From a virus: DNA of 25,320 nt. Each line of letters starts with the position of its first letter. Position 1 is the first letter of the stretch. The position numbers and the translations under genes are program-made. This document shows positions 6,093-12,600 of the stretch, one piece after another. The notes under the pieces were generated by a model, which was not told the DNA's origin, did no database searches, and worked only from the letters and a program-made list of their open reading frames with translations. The stretch spans positions 1-25,320 of IMG/VR virus record IMGVR_UViG_3300044703_000040; one strand, 5' to 3'.

Positions 6093-6125
6093 GCCGCTGA
6101 CCTGGGACGATGTGCCGCTGACCTG
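6093..6125. repeat. direct repeat between left arm and core (GCCGCTGACCTG x2)
   Basis: GCCGCTGACCTG at 6093-6104 and 6114-6125, 21 bp apart (two helical turns). A partial copy, TGACCTGCA followed by GATACC, recurs right of the core at 6200-6216, matching TGACCTGCA...GATACC at 6119-6140 on the left. Spacing and place suit excisionase or accessory-factor binding sites in attP. The role is inferred. Confidence 0.6.
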
Positions 6126-6150
6126 CACCTTCATGATACCGCTCCCAGAA

Positions 6151-6195
6151 CTCATAATCCCTGGGTCGCGGGTTCGAGTCCCGCCCGCCTCACCA
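6151..6195 (+). other. attP: attP core: 3' half of a CAU-anticodon tRNA
   Basis: The 45-bp segment reads as the 3' part of a tRNA: anticodon loop CTCATAA (6151-6157, anticodon CAT), 3' anticodon stem TCCCT, 5-nt variable loop, T-arm GCGGG/TTCGAGT/CCCGC (6168-6184), 3' acceptor strand CCGCCTC, discriminator A, and encoded CCA (6193-6195). No D-arm or 5' acceptor strand precedes it, so it is not a gene. It is the identity segment by which integration restores the host tRNA (Met-type or Ile2). The exact crossover probably lies near the anticodon loop. Confidence 0.85.
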
Positions 6196-6245
6196 TCCGT
6201 GACCTGCAACGATACCACCTCCCGGGTCTCCTGACAGGACCGAGT

Positions 6246-6267
6246 GTTGCCAAAGGTGTAGCCAAAG
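6246..6267. repeat. attP right arm-type sites (GTTGCCAAAG / GTAGCCAAAG)
   Basis: GTTGCCAAAG at 6246-6255 and GTAGCCAAAG at 6258-6267, phased 12 bp, the same as the left pair and in the same orientation. The shared core is GTTGCC. Presence of both arms around one core shows that attP is not split into attL and attR. Confidence 0.66.
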
Positions 6268-6301
6268 TGCCCCAGAGGCGCCGCCGACGTACCCTGCGCG
6301 C

Positions 6302-6529
6302 ATGACCCTGACCTCCGCGGCAGCGAAGCGCGTGATGGCGGCCCTCGAGGTCTCGGACGAGGCCCACGGCTTCTACACCGTGCTTCACGACGCCGACTCC
6401 CGGCGGCCGGTGGGCTGGCGGTGCCGGTGCGGCGACGAGTACCTGAGCGATTCCGAGGAGGAGCGCACGCGGGAGCGCCGCCGGCACCGGGCGGCGATGG
6501 CCACGGTTGCCGTCGAGGGCTGCCTGTGA
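6302..6529 (+). CDS. small protein, unknown function (75 aa)
   Basis: ATG 6302, 35 bp right of the attP arm. No ribosome site is visible; TACCCT at 6290-6295 stands 6 nt before the ATG, so a leaderless transcript is possible, though no clear -35 is seen. The product has LTSAAAKRVMAALEVSDEAH, a strand-rich middle, RCRCGDEYL (two Cys only) and an Arg/Glu-rich helix SEEERTRERRRHRAAMATVA. No family is recognised. It is coupled by a GTGA overlap to the next gene, which supports both. Confidence 0.65.
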   Translation: MTLTSAAAKRVMAALEVSDEAHGFYTVLHDADSRRPVGWRCRCGDEYLSDSEEERTRERRRHRAAMATVAVEGCL

Positions 6530-6711
6530 CGCCCGCCAAGTACGTCCTGACCCGCCACGACGACGGCGCCTGGTACCGGGCCACCCTGCTCGACCAGTGG
6601 CGTACCGCGGAGGGGCGGTGGCGGTGCTCGATCATGTACTACGTCGGGGTGGGGGAGCAGTACAGCCGGGCAGTGTGGGCCGACGAGCTGCGACGGGCTA
6701 CGGACCCTTGA
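6526..6711 (+). CDS. small protein, unknown function (61 aa)
   Basis: GTG 6526 overlaps the preceding TGA (GTGA). The 61-aa product (TPAKYVLTRHDDGAWYRATL, then WRCSIMYYVGVGEQYSRAVW and ADELR) looks like one small beta-rich domain ending in a short helix. Its last 14 bp overlap tail-to-tail with the minus-strand 63-aa gene. Coupling to the 75-aa protein suggests a two-gene rightward unit expressed apart from the late operon, perhaps in the lysogen. Function unknown. Confidence 0.65.
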   Translation: MTPAKYVLTRHDDGAWYRATLLDQWRTAEGRWRCSIMYYVGVGEQYSRAVWADELRRATDP

Positions 6712-6889
6712 CGAGGACCCGCTGAAGGGCGGCTCGCTTCTCCTTTGCCTCCGTCCAGAGGCGGTCCCACTCTGCGAGGTTGCGTCCACTGAAGTTGGCA
6801 TGCGCCGCCTCGGCGGCGAAGCACTCGCGGCGCACCGTGAGGTACGCCTCTCGAAACCGGTCCAGTCGAGCTTGGCTGATGCGTGTCAT
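6698..6889 (-). CDS. small helical protein, unknown function (63 aa)
   Basis: ATG 6889, ending at 6698. The product is one long charged helical run (TRISQARLDRFREAYLTVRR, then ECFAAEAAHANFSGRNLAEW, DRLWTEAKEKRAALQRVL). No ribosome site stronger than AGAGAG touching the ATG is seen, so a leaderless start is possible. It lies beyond the late-operon terminator and so is probably separately transcribed, towards attP. It converges with the two rightward small genes. No family recognised. Confidence 0.58.
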   Translation of the reverse strand: MTRISQARLDRFREAYLTVRRECFAAEAAHANFSGRNLAEWDRLWTEAKEKRAALQRVLVKGP

Positions 6890-6938
6890 CTCTCTAGGGC
6901 AGTGTCTAGTGGAGCCAGAAGCAAGGACCGACACGCAC

Positions 6939-6984
6939 GAAACCGCCCCGCCCCCAGCCGTTAGGCCAGGAGCGGGGCGGTTTC
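6939..6984 (-). terminator. strong hairpin terminator at the end of the late operon
   Basis: Arms GAAACCGCCCCGC (6939-6951) and GCGGGGCGGTTTC (6972-6984) form a perfect 13-bp stem with a 20-nt loop; both strands end in GGTTTC. It lies 25 bp past the last late gene (stop at 7009). It would end leftward late transcription before the attP region and might also act on rightward transcripts. The T-tract is short (TTT). Confidence 0.82.
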
Positions 6985-7008
6985 GTCTGAGCCGCGGGGA
7001 AGGGCGGC

Positions 7009-7188
7009 TCAGGTGTCGCTGATGCGGGCGGGGACGGCGTAGCGCTTCACGGCGGCGATGCCTTGGCGGGCGGCGTCGCGGGTGCTGTAGGACTCGGAGG
7101 TGGCGACGATCTCCCCGTTGGGCGCGTGCAGGTTCCAGTGCCACCCGCCGGGTTTCTCGGCGAGGCTGAAACGCGGACGCTTGATCAC
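7009..7188 (-). CDS. DUF1508 (YegP/UPF0339-like) protein
   Basis: 59 aa from GTG 7188, which overlaps the holin stop (GTGA). A longer open frame from 7284 would lie inside the holin gene and is not used. The protein is a single DUF1508 unit: FSLAEKPGGWHWNLHAPNGE, IVATSESYSTRDAARQGIAA, VKRYAVPA. Family members fold as a small beta-alpha-beta unit, often duplicated; here there is only one copy. Their biochemical role is not settled. It is the last gene of the late operon, just before the terminator. Confidence 0.85.
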   Translation of the reverse strand: MIKRPRFSLAEKPGGWHWNLHAPNGEIVATSESYSTRDAARQGIAAVKRYAVPARISDT

Positions 7189-7478
7189 AGGTCGCCGCAG
7201 TCTGACCGGACCAGTGCCACGCCGTCGGCGTCGCGTGGTGCCGCCAGCGGTGTCACCTTGGCTCGCGCCTTGCGGGTCTGCCACAGGGGCACGAGGACGC
7301 CGACGACGGTGGAGACGGCGATCGCGAGGGCGCTGATCGCGTCGCCGGTGGAGGTGGCCTCCTCCTGGGTGAGGACGCCGGTGGCGACCAGGACGAGCAT
7401 GACGGCGCCGACGACGCCGACGATCTTCGCAGTGAGGCTGCCGGCGGCAAGGACCGGCTCGGGGCGGGGTTCGGGCAT
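7185..7478 (-). CDS. holin, two TM segments
   Basis: 97 aa from ATG 7478, preferred over ATG 7484 because AGGAG then has a 7-nt spacing. Two hydrophobic segments, about residues 18-36 (KIVGVVGAVMLVLVATGVLT) and 44-64 (GDAISALAIAVSTVVGVLVP), are joined by a short loop with acidic residues (QEEAT). A basic tail WQTRKARAKV follows. Size, topology and place beside an endolysin fit a class II-like holin, which forms lesions in the cytoplasmic membrane and sets lysis timing. The C-terminal 25 residues after the basic tail (LAAPRDADGVALVRSD) are less usual. Confidence 0.82.
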   Translation of the reverse strand: MPEPRPEPVLAAGSLTAKIVGVVGAVMLVLVATGVLTQEEATSTGDAISALAIAVSTVVGVLVPLWQTRKARAKVTPLAAPRDADGVALVRSDCGDL

Positions 7479-7480
7479 GG

Positions 7481-7837
7481 TCATGCTCCTGTCACTGAGA
7501 GACGTACTGTTGTCGCCGTCGTGGTGGAGTTGGAGAAGAGCGGCTGCATCTTGCAGCCGCAGATCCCGCTGAGCGACACCACTCCGGGGCCGAGGACCGT
7601 CATGTGCTTGCAGAAGCAACCGATCGGCCGCGGGGTGTTCACCTCGACCGGTTCGCCCTCCGCCAACAGGTCGCCGAGGTCGTCGGCAGTGAGGTCGAGG
7701 TCGTCCTCGTCCGTCCCCATGCCCTTCATGATCGACCTGTCGTGCGCCCGGCAGACGAACCGCCAGCGGCAGCGCGTGACGTACTGGTCGAGCAGGCAGA
7801 GGAACGCCGACCGCAGGCCGCAGACCATGGGGCTCAC
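7481..7837 (-). CDS. Cys-rich protein between endolysin and holin, unknown
   Basis: 118 aa from GTG 7837, overlapping the endolysin stop (GTGA); GC-rich third positions continue right up to this codon, supporting it over the internal ATGs at 7729 and 7720. Eight cysteines occur: C6, C14, C23, C29, then C74-x-C76 and C93-x-C95. The middle is acidic (GTDEDDLDLTADDLGDLLAE) and the end is Ser/Thr-rich. The CFC...CGC pair flanks a glycine/valine stretch (VLGPGVVSLSG). No family is recognised. It could be a metal-binding or disulphide-stabilised factor; its position suggests it is co-expressed for lysis. Confidence 0.78.
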   Translation of the reverse strand: MSPMVCGLRSAFLCLLDQYVTRCRWRFVCRAHDRSIMKGMGTDEDDLDLTADDLGDLLAEGEPVEVNTPRPIGCFCKHMTVLGPGVVSLSGICGCKMQPLFSNSTTTATTVRLSVTGA

Positions 7838-8556
7838 GACTTCTTCCCGAACGCGGCGACGTGGGCCCAGTCGTAGATGCGCCGCAGGGCGACCTCGACC
7901 GTGACCTGCTCGGGCTTCCCGGTCATGTTGGACTGGTAGTCCGCCGGGATGGTGATCTTGTCGGTGAGCTTCATCTCGAGCAGCTCCTTCAGGGGCGGCG
8001 CGGTGGGGACGGTGACGACGGCCGCCTTCTTGACGGCGGGCTTCTTCGCGGCGAGCTTCAGTGCTGGCTTGCTGGCCAGCGCGCGCATCGCGCGGGTGAC
8101 GTCGGCGGCGGTGACCCCGGAGGCGAGCTCCCAGTGCATCTGGTCCACCTTCGCGACCACGTAGTCCCCGCCCCAGTCGACGAGCCGTTTGCCGGCGGCG
8201 CGGTTGACCTCGTCGCGGATGCGCCGGCACTCGGCGACCTGGCGTGCGCTCATGCGCCGGACGCCGCGCGGCCACGAGGTGGCGTTGTAGTCCACGGCCG
8301 TGCCCGAGGCGTGGTTGGACCAGGTGTTCTGGCCGCGAGTGTTGCGGTAGGCGTAGCCCCAGTCGTCGGGTTCGCGGTGCCCGGCGGTGACGTCGACGTC
8401 GGCGACCCGCTTGTCGAGCTGCGTGCCGATCCACAGCAGGATCGGGGCGGCGAGAGGGCGTAGCGCGACCCGCACCCGCGTGCCGGGCACCGTGTACGTC
8501 TTGATCCCGAGCGCTGCTGCGCTGCCGACGAGCTGGCCGTTGTAGGACCGGGCCAT
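7834..8556 (-). CDS. endolysin, M15 (VanY-like) peptidase
   Basis: 240 aa from ATG 8556, overlapping the upstream TGA by one base (TGATG). The N-terminal catalytic domain (about residues 1-150) matches the peptidase M15 group: SNHASGTAVDYN carries H82 and D89, and DQMHWEL carries H141, the expected zinc ligands. Such enzymes cut peptide bonds in peptidoglycan stem or cross-bridges. A Lys/Ala-rich linker (about 160-185, KPALKLAAKKPAVKKAA) leads to a C-terminal region with LEMKLTDKITIPADYQ and EVALRRIYDWAHVAA. This might bind the wall, although I do not recognise a named binding module. No signal peptide, so export depends on the holin. Confidence 0.92.
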   Translation of the reverse strand: MARSYNGQLVGSAAALGIKTYTVPGTRVRVALRPLAAPILLWIGTQLDKRVADVDVTAGHREPDDWGYAYRNTRGQNTWSNHASGTAVDYNATSWPRGVRRMSARQVAECRRIRDEVNRAAGKRLVDWGGDYVVAKVDQMHWELASGVTAADVTRAMRALASKPALKLAAKKPAVKKAAVVTVPTAPPLKELLEMKLTDKITIPADYQSNMTGKPEQVTVEVALRRIYDWAHVAAFGKKS

Positions 8557-8825
8557 CAACGCGCTCCGTTCGTTAGTTCGCGCCGCACGCAGCGCTCCAC
8601 CTCGGTCAGCGTGTCGTTGGCGTGCAGGCGGGCGCAGTACGCCGCTAGCACCGCCACCTCGCGGGTGACCCGCCCACCGCGCCGGTTCTCCTCGGCGATG
8701 CCGTTGAGCCGCACCACCCCGTAGGTCATGACGACGAGCATCGCCAGGACCGCGGCGACCAGCATCAGGACGAACGCGACCCGCACGCGGCGGGTCCGCC
8801 GGGACAGCACCGGGGCCTCGTTCAC
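8556..8825 (-). CDS. single-TM membrane protein in lysis cassette
   Basis: 89 aa from GTG 8825 in a GTGA overlap. An N-terminal basic patch (LSRRTRRVRV) is followed by one TM segment at about residues 16-38 (AFVLMLVAAVLAMLVVMTYG), then a charged helix with two Cys (AAYCARL and VERCVRREL). The predicted topology is N-in with the C-terminus outside. Placed directly before the endolysin, it may be a second holin-like or lysis-accessory protein, as single-TM proteins often accompany holins in actinophages. The role is inferred. Confidence 0.78.
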   Translation of the reverse strand: MNEAPVLSRRTRRVRVAFVLMLVAAVLAMLVVMTYGVVRLNGIAEENRRGGRVTREVAVLAAYCARLHANDTLTEVERCVRRELTNGAR

Positions 8826-9265
8826 ACCGGCCCGTCCTTGTCGAGCACCCGGCGGGCCTCGAGCATCCCCTTCAGGTCGATCAGCATCGCTCGCACCGCC
8901 TTGAGCTCGGTGCACACGGCGTCGTGGCGGTCGTCCTGGCGGCGCACCATCTCCGCGTGGTGGGACTCCAGGTGGGTCTCCAGCGCAGAGAAGTCGATGC
9001 GCCCGGACACGATCTCCTCCAGGTGACCAGCGCGTTCTTCGACCAGCGCGAGCCGCCCCTCCAGCAGCTCCCGCTTGGACCGTTCCTCGGCGAGCTCCCG
9101 GTCCCGGTCCTGCAGAAACCCTTCGAGGTTCTCGATCCGGTGACGCTGGTCGGAGACCGTGCTGCGCAGGTCGCTGGCACGGAACGCGGCGTAGGCGGCG
9201 CCGAGCAGGATCGCCAGGGTGATGACGCCGCCGACGATGCCGAACGCTGTCTGGAGGGCGTTCAT
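8822..9265 (-). CDS. TM-anchored coiled-coil protein
   Basis: 147 aa from ATG 9265, overlapping the tail-fibre-like gene by ATGA. One TM at about residues 7-29 (AFGIVGGVITLAILLGAAYA), then a coiled coil from about 34 to 110 (DLRSTVSDQRHRIENLEGFL, QDRDRELAEERSKRELLEGR, LALVEERAGHLEEI) and a second helical part (AVCTELKAVRAMLIDLKGML). The architecture resembles spanin-like or holin-regulating membrane proteins. In a host without a classical outer membrane, a spanin role is uncertain. It is coupled to the single-TM protein that follows. Confidence 0.8.
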   Translation of the reverse strand: MNALQTAFGIVGGVITLAILLGAAYAAFRASDLRSTVSDQRHRIENLEGFLQDRDRELAEERSKRELLEGRLALVEERAGHLEEIVSGRIDFSALETHLESHHAEMVRRQDDRHDAVCTELKAVRAMLIDLKGMLEARRVLDKDGPV

Positions 9266-9747
9266 GCGGTCTGGAAGGTGCCGCTGACCGCAATGATCGT
9301 GCCGGCGGGCATTGCCGGGGTGCCGGACACCCACAGGGCGTCGTTGATGGAGAAGGCGCCAACGGAGGATGCGCCAGGGGCGATGCGACCAGTGCCGTTG
9401 AGCTCGACCGTGCTGGAGTACTGGACGGTGACGAGCTCCTGCATCCCGAGGCTTGCCGACGCCACCGGCAGGCTGAGGATGTACGTCCCCGTGCCGGCCG
9501 TGGTCGTGGAGCCGGTCGTAATGGTGGCCTTGAACCTGCACGTCTTGCCGATGATGTTGTAGTTCCCGGCGATCGACCCGTTGCCGATAGCTGGGTTGGT
9601 GCCTGCCGCCGATTGCCACGACGGCGTGTACGCGGTGTAGGTGATGGGGTCCCCGAAGGCGAGGAAGTTGTCTCGTATGTGAGTGTTGAGGGTTGCGGCC
9701 GTGATGATCTCCCCCGCCACGTACGTGCGGGGGGCGGTCCAGGCCAT
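9262..9747 (-). CDS. small tail-fibre-like minor tail protein
   Basis: 161 aa from ATG 9747. The N-terminus MAWTAPRTYVAGEIITAATL, then NTHIRDNFLAFGDP, is a signature seen at the start of many phage tail or head fibre proteins. The rest is strand-rich (AGNYNIIGKTCRFKATITTG, GTGTYILSLPVASASLGM, GTGRIAPGASSVGAFSI), fitting a trimeric beta-structured tip. It sits at the distal end of the tail module, just before the lysis cassette. It may contribute to receptor recognition. Confidence 0.85.
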   Translation of the reverse strand: MAWTAPRTYVAGEIITAATLNTHIRDNFLAFGDPITYTAYTPSWQSAAGTNPAIGNGSIAGNYNIIGKTCRFKATITTGSTTTAGTGTYILSLPVASASLGMQELVTVQYSSTVELNGTGRIAPGASSVGAFSINDALWVSGTPAMPAGTIIAVSGTFQTA

Positions 9748-9748
9748 G

Positions 9749-10228
9749 TCAGCGGCGCCTTGCTCGAGTCAACGCAACACCCAGCGCCTGCTCCAGCTTC
9801 GGCGGAGTCGCGACGTCGTTGGCGTCGTTCTCTATCACCAGGTCGACCACCGACTCGGTGGGATGCCAGCTCTGGTGACGCTCCGGTCGAGCCTGCACCG
9901 CCGACTCGATCTGGTCGCGACTGCTGGGCCACACGGTGCGCCGCCATGACCCGCCGACGGCGGCATTGCCGCAGTAGTTGCACAGGAACCGCAGGTCGGA
10001 CTCCGACGCGAGCTGCGCCCCGCTGCAATCTGGGCAGTCCACGATCCAGCGGCCGTGGTCCAGGCGCACCGGCAGCGGACTGCCGGCGTCGACGCCGCGG
10101 TCTTCCAGGTTGAGGGGTTGCGGTGCCTGCCACCACATGCGCGGGGCGAGCTCCGCCTGCCGCTCGACCGGCAAGGTGGGGGCCTGCCCGTAGTTCCTGT
10201 ACGACGCGGCGTCACGCAGCCGAGGCAT
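9749..10228 (-). CDS. zinc-ribbon protein in the tail module
   Basis: 159 aa from ATG 10228 with GGGGAGGG upstream. A CxxC-x14-CxxC zinc-ribbon pattern (C65, C68, C83, C86; VDCPDCSGAQLASESDLRFL then CNYCG) is surrounded by aromatic-rich segments (RMWWQAPQPLNLEDRG before, SWRRTVWPSS after). The C-terminal part is helical (VVDLVIENDANDV...KLEQALGVALTRARRR). No family name is certain. Its place between the tail-tip protein and the fibre-like protein suggests a structural or assembly role at the tail tip. Confidence 0.8.
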   Translation of the reverse strand: MPRLRDAASYRNYGQAPTLPVERQAELAPRMWWQAPQPLNLEDRGVDAGSPLPVRLDHGRWIVDCPDCSGAQLASESDLRFLCNYCGNAAVGGSWRRTVWPSSRDQIESAVQARPERHQSWHPTESVVDLVIENDANDVATPPKLEQALGVALTRARRR

Positions 10229-10242
10229 GAAAGGCCCTCCCC

Positions 10243-12600
10243 TCAGTAGGCAAGCCGGGTGGTGGAGTCGAGGACCGAGTAGGTGGCGGAGTCCAGCACC
10301 CACACGTCGGACTGGACTCCCGGCGAGGCGTTGAAGCTCATCGTCCACGTGGTGTCACCGAGGGTCTCGGTGTAGCCCTCAACGTTGAGGTCCACGCTCG
10401 GCGACGGTGCCTGGGACGGCAGCCCGGTGACGAGGAACCGTGCACCGAGGTCGGCTGCGATGACGGTGGTGATGAGCGCCGGCAGCTCGTGCAGCGCGAC
10501 CGAGACTCCGGGGCACCGGCGCGACGGGGTCCCGTACGTGTTGACCCGCCACGTCGCAGCGTCCAGCACCTCGTTGTCCGAGGTGGTCACCAGCTCCATC
10601 GTGTCGACGTAGGAGTCGAACTCGTCGATCGAGGACTGGTTGACCACCCGGACCGTCGCGCCGCCCTGCCGGGAGGCGGTGAGGTCGTTGACCAACCCGA
10701 AGTCGTCCTCGACGAATTGCAGGTCCCCGCCCACCTCGGCGTTGGCGGCGTTCAACGTGAAGGCGACGGCCTGGTTGTAGCGGTGGGACCGGGCATGGAA
10801 CACCAGTCGCCCGGTGGTGTCGAAGAACAACAGACCGTTCTCGGTGCGGGTGATGCGTTGCAGCACGTCCAACGGCGACTGACCGGTGGTGTCGATGTGG
10901 GCGATCGAGGTCGACAGACCGGTTTCGGCCGACACGCTCGCGGCGGGGATGCCGGCGTACCTTGCGTACCGGACGACCCGCCCGTTGGAGGACTCCCCGG
11001 CGAAGCCCGTCGTCTGCACGTCGTCGTGCTCACCGACGCGTGCCAGGGAGAGCTCCTTGGCGTAGACCGCCGCGTGGGAGATCGCTCCGTTGAACAGGAA
11101 GCCACCGGTCCAGCCGCCGACCTGCACTGTGGAATAGCTGCTGATCTTGCTGGAAACGCCGGTGGAGCCGACAAGAGACCCGTCGATGTACAGGCGGTTG
11201 TCGTTGCCTGCGGTGTTCTGCGTGAACGCCACCCGATGGGTGTGGCTGTCGGCGAGGTTGACCGCGCCGACCAGGTTGAAGGCGTTGACACCGGCGGAGT
11301 TGTACCGGCGGGCCTGGATGAACCCGGAGGCGTCCAGACCGATCTCGAGGCGGTCCGGGCTGGTGGCACCGAAGCTGACCCGAATGATGCCCTGCTCGGC
11401 GACCGTGTCAGCGTTGAACGAGGCGACCACGGACAGGCCTGCAGTGGTCACCACGCTGGCGTTTGTCGTGGCGGTCAAGTACTTGCCGTTGCTCGGGTCG
11501 ACGCGCGCGAAGATCGGTGCGGAAAGTCCGTCGGTGGGTGCGCCGACCGCCTGGCCGAACGTCAGGGTCCCTCCGGAGCCGAGCTGGGTGACCGTCAAGT
11601 TTGGGTAGCCACTGGTCGCAACCTGTCCGGCCTGCGTCGACCCCTCCGGGTCACCCATGGGCCAGTACATCTTCGGGACGTCGGAGAGCAGCTCCTGCTC
11701 CACCACGGAGCGGAACTTGGCCTTGCGACCGAGCCGGCTCAGTCGATCCAGGCAGGAGATCGACGCCTCCGCGTACGCGGCGCTGCCGCCGGGCCACGTC
11801 TGGGGCCACTCCTCCACGTACCCGTCGAAGCGCCAGTACAGGGAAGGTGGGTCTGTGGTGAAGGTGGTGTTCGCACCGGTCTCGTCGACCCTGACCTCAT
11901 CCACCCAGCACTGTTGTCCGGCGGTCGCCGCCCCGGCGAGCTGCACGTACAGCGTGGTCGACACCGTGAGGGCGGTCCAGGTCAAGCTGATCTGCGCGAA
12001 GGCACCCTTGACGCTGGTGGCGGTCCCCGATATCGGGCCTGCCACGATCAGCCGCACGTCCGGGTGGCCAGCGGGGACCCACACCCACGCGGTCGCCGTG
12101 TAGGACCGGCCGATCGTGAGACTCGACAGGGGCGTGGTCGCGTACTGCACGTTGGCTGCCGAGGCCACCCATGTGATCAGCAGCCCCTTGGTGCCATCGT
12201 GGGGGTGGGTGGTGGAGGAGGCCAGGGTGGGTGCCGTGCCGGCGGTGTTCAGCGGCACCCAGTCCGCGACGGAGGTTTCCATGCTGGCCTGGTTCGCTGT
12301 CAGGTAGTTCCCCGGCCAGTCCGCCGCGCTCGGGTACCGCACCCCGACCCGGATGCGGCGCCCCTTCTTCACATACGGGTAGTACGGCGAGGACGCGTTG
12401 CCGGCGGTGAAGCGCCCGTCGGCGTTGTCCAGCACCATCGAGCAGCGACCGGGGGAGACGTCAGAGAACTGGTCCTGCCGGCCCCTGGTGATCTGCAACG
12501 TCCCGTCCCGCACATAGGCGGTGATGTCACGCCACATGGGTGTCGTGGCTCCTGGGGTGGACGCGAACGCGCACTCCACCCGAGGGATCCACGCGCTCAC
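10243..12600 (-). CDS. 785-aa minor tail / tail-tip protein with LamG-like domain
   Basis: GTG 12600 overlaps the tape-measure stop (GTGA). The N-terminal segment (WRDITAYVRDGTLQITRGRQ, ...GRCSMVLDNADGRFT, ...YYPYVKKGRRIRVGVRY, about residues 20-90) is typical of siphophage minor tail proteins that follow the tape measure. A first lectin-like beta-sandwich covers about 95-245, and a LamG/concanavalin-like domain about 330-530 (GLSVVASFNADTVAEQGIIR ... DNRLYIDGSLVGSTG ... GAISHAAVYAKELSLARVGE). The C-terminal part (about 550-785) resembles a baseplate-hub fold. It is the only large protein between tape measure and lysis, so it probably combines the distal-tail, hub and receptor-binding roles. 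Confidence 0.87.
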   Translation of the reverse strand: MSAWIPRVECAFASTPGATTPMWRDITAYVRDGTLQITRGRQDQFSDVSPGRCSMVLDNADGRFTAGNASSPYYPYVKKGRRIRVGVRYPSAADWPGNYLTANQASMETSVADWVPLNTAGTAPTLASSTTHPHDGTKGLLITWVASAANVQYATTPLSSLTIGRSYTATAWVWVPAGHPDVRLIVAGPISGTATSVKGAFAQISLTWTALTVSTTLYVQLAGAATAGQQCWVDEVRVDETGANTTFTTDPPSLYWRFDGYVEEWPQTWPGGSAAYAEASISCLDRLSRLGRKAKFRSVVEQELLSDVPKMYWPMGDPEGSTQAGQVATSGYPNLTVTQLGSGGTLTFGQAVGAPTDGLSAPIFARVDPSNGKYLTATTNASVVTTAGLSVVASFNADTVAEQGIIRVSFGATSPDRLEIGLDASGFIQARRYNSAGVNAFNLVGAVNLADSHTHRVAFTQNTAGNDNRLYIDGSLVGSTGVSSKISSYSTVQVGGWTGGFLFNGAISHAAVYAKELSLARVGEHDDVQTTGFAGESSNGRVVRYARYAGIPAASVSAETGLSTSIAHIDTTGQSPLDVLQRITRTENGLLFFDTTGRLVFHARSHRYNQAVAFTLNAANAEVGGDLQFVEDDFGLVNDLTASRQGGATVRVVNQSSIDEFDSYVDTMELVTTSDNEVLDAATWRVNTYGTPSRRCPGVSVALHELPALITTVIAADLGARFLVTGLPSQAPSPSVDLNVEGYTETLGDTTWTMSFNASPGVQSDVWVLDSATYSVLDSTTRLAY

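Noticed and set aside
6100-6195. A complete tRNA gene with CAU anticodon
   Set aside because: Only the anticodon loop, T-arm, 3' acceptor strand and CCA are present. There is no D-arm or 5' acceptor strand, and the 5' anticodon stem (CAGAA) does not pair with TCCCT. It is an attachment core.
6152-6487. A minus-strand frame ending in RAGLEPATQGL
   Set aside because: This is the well-known spurious peptide obtained by translating the antisense of a tRNA 3' end. It crosses attP and has no coding support.
8556-10136. A 526-codon minus-strand frame over several tail and lysis genes
   Set aside because: Only its last 89 codons (from GTG 8825) behave as coding. The rest is Arg/Pro-rich and overlaps well-supported genes.
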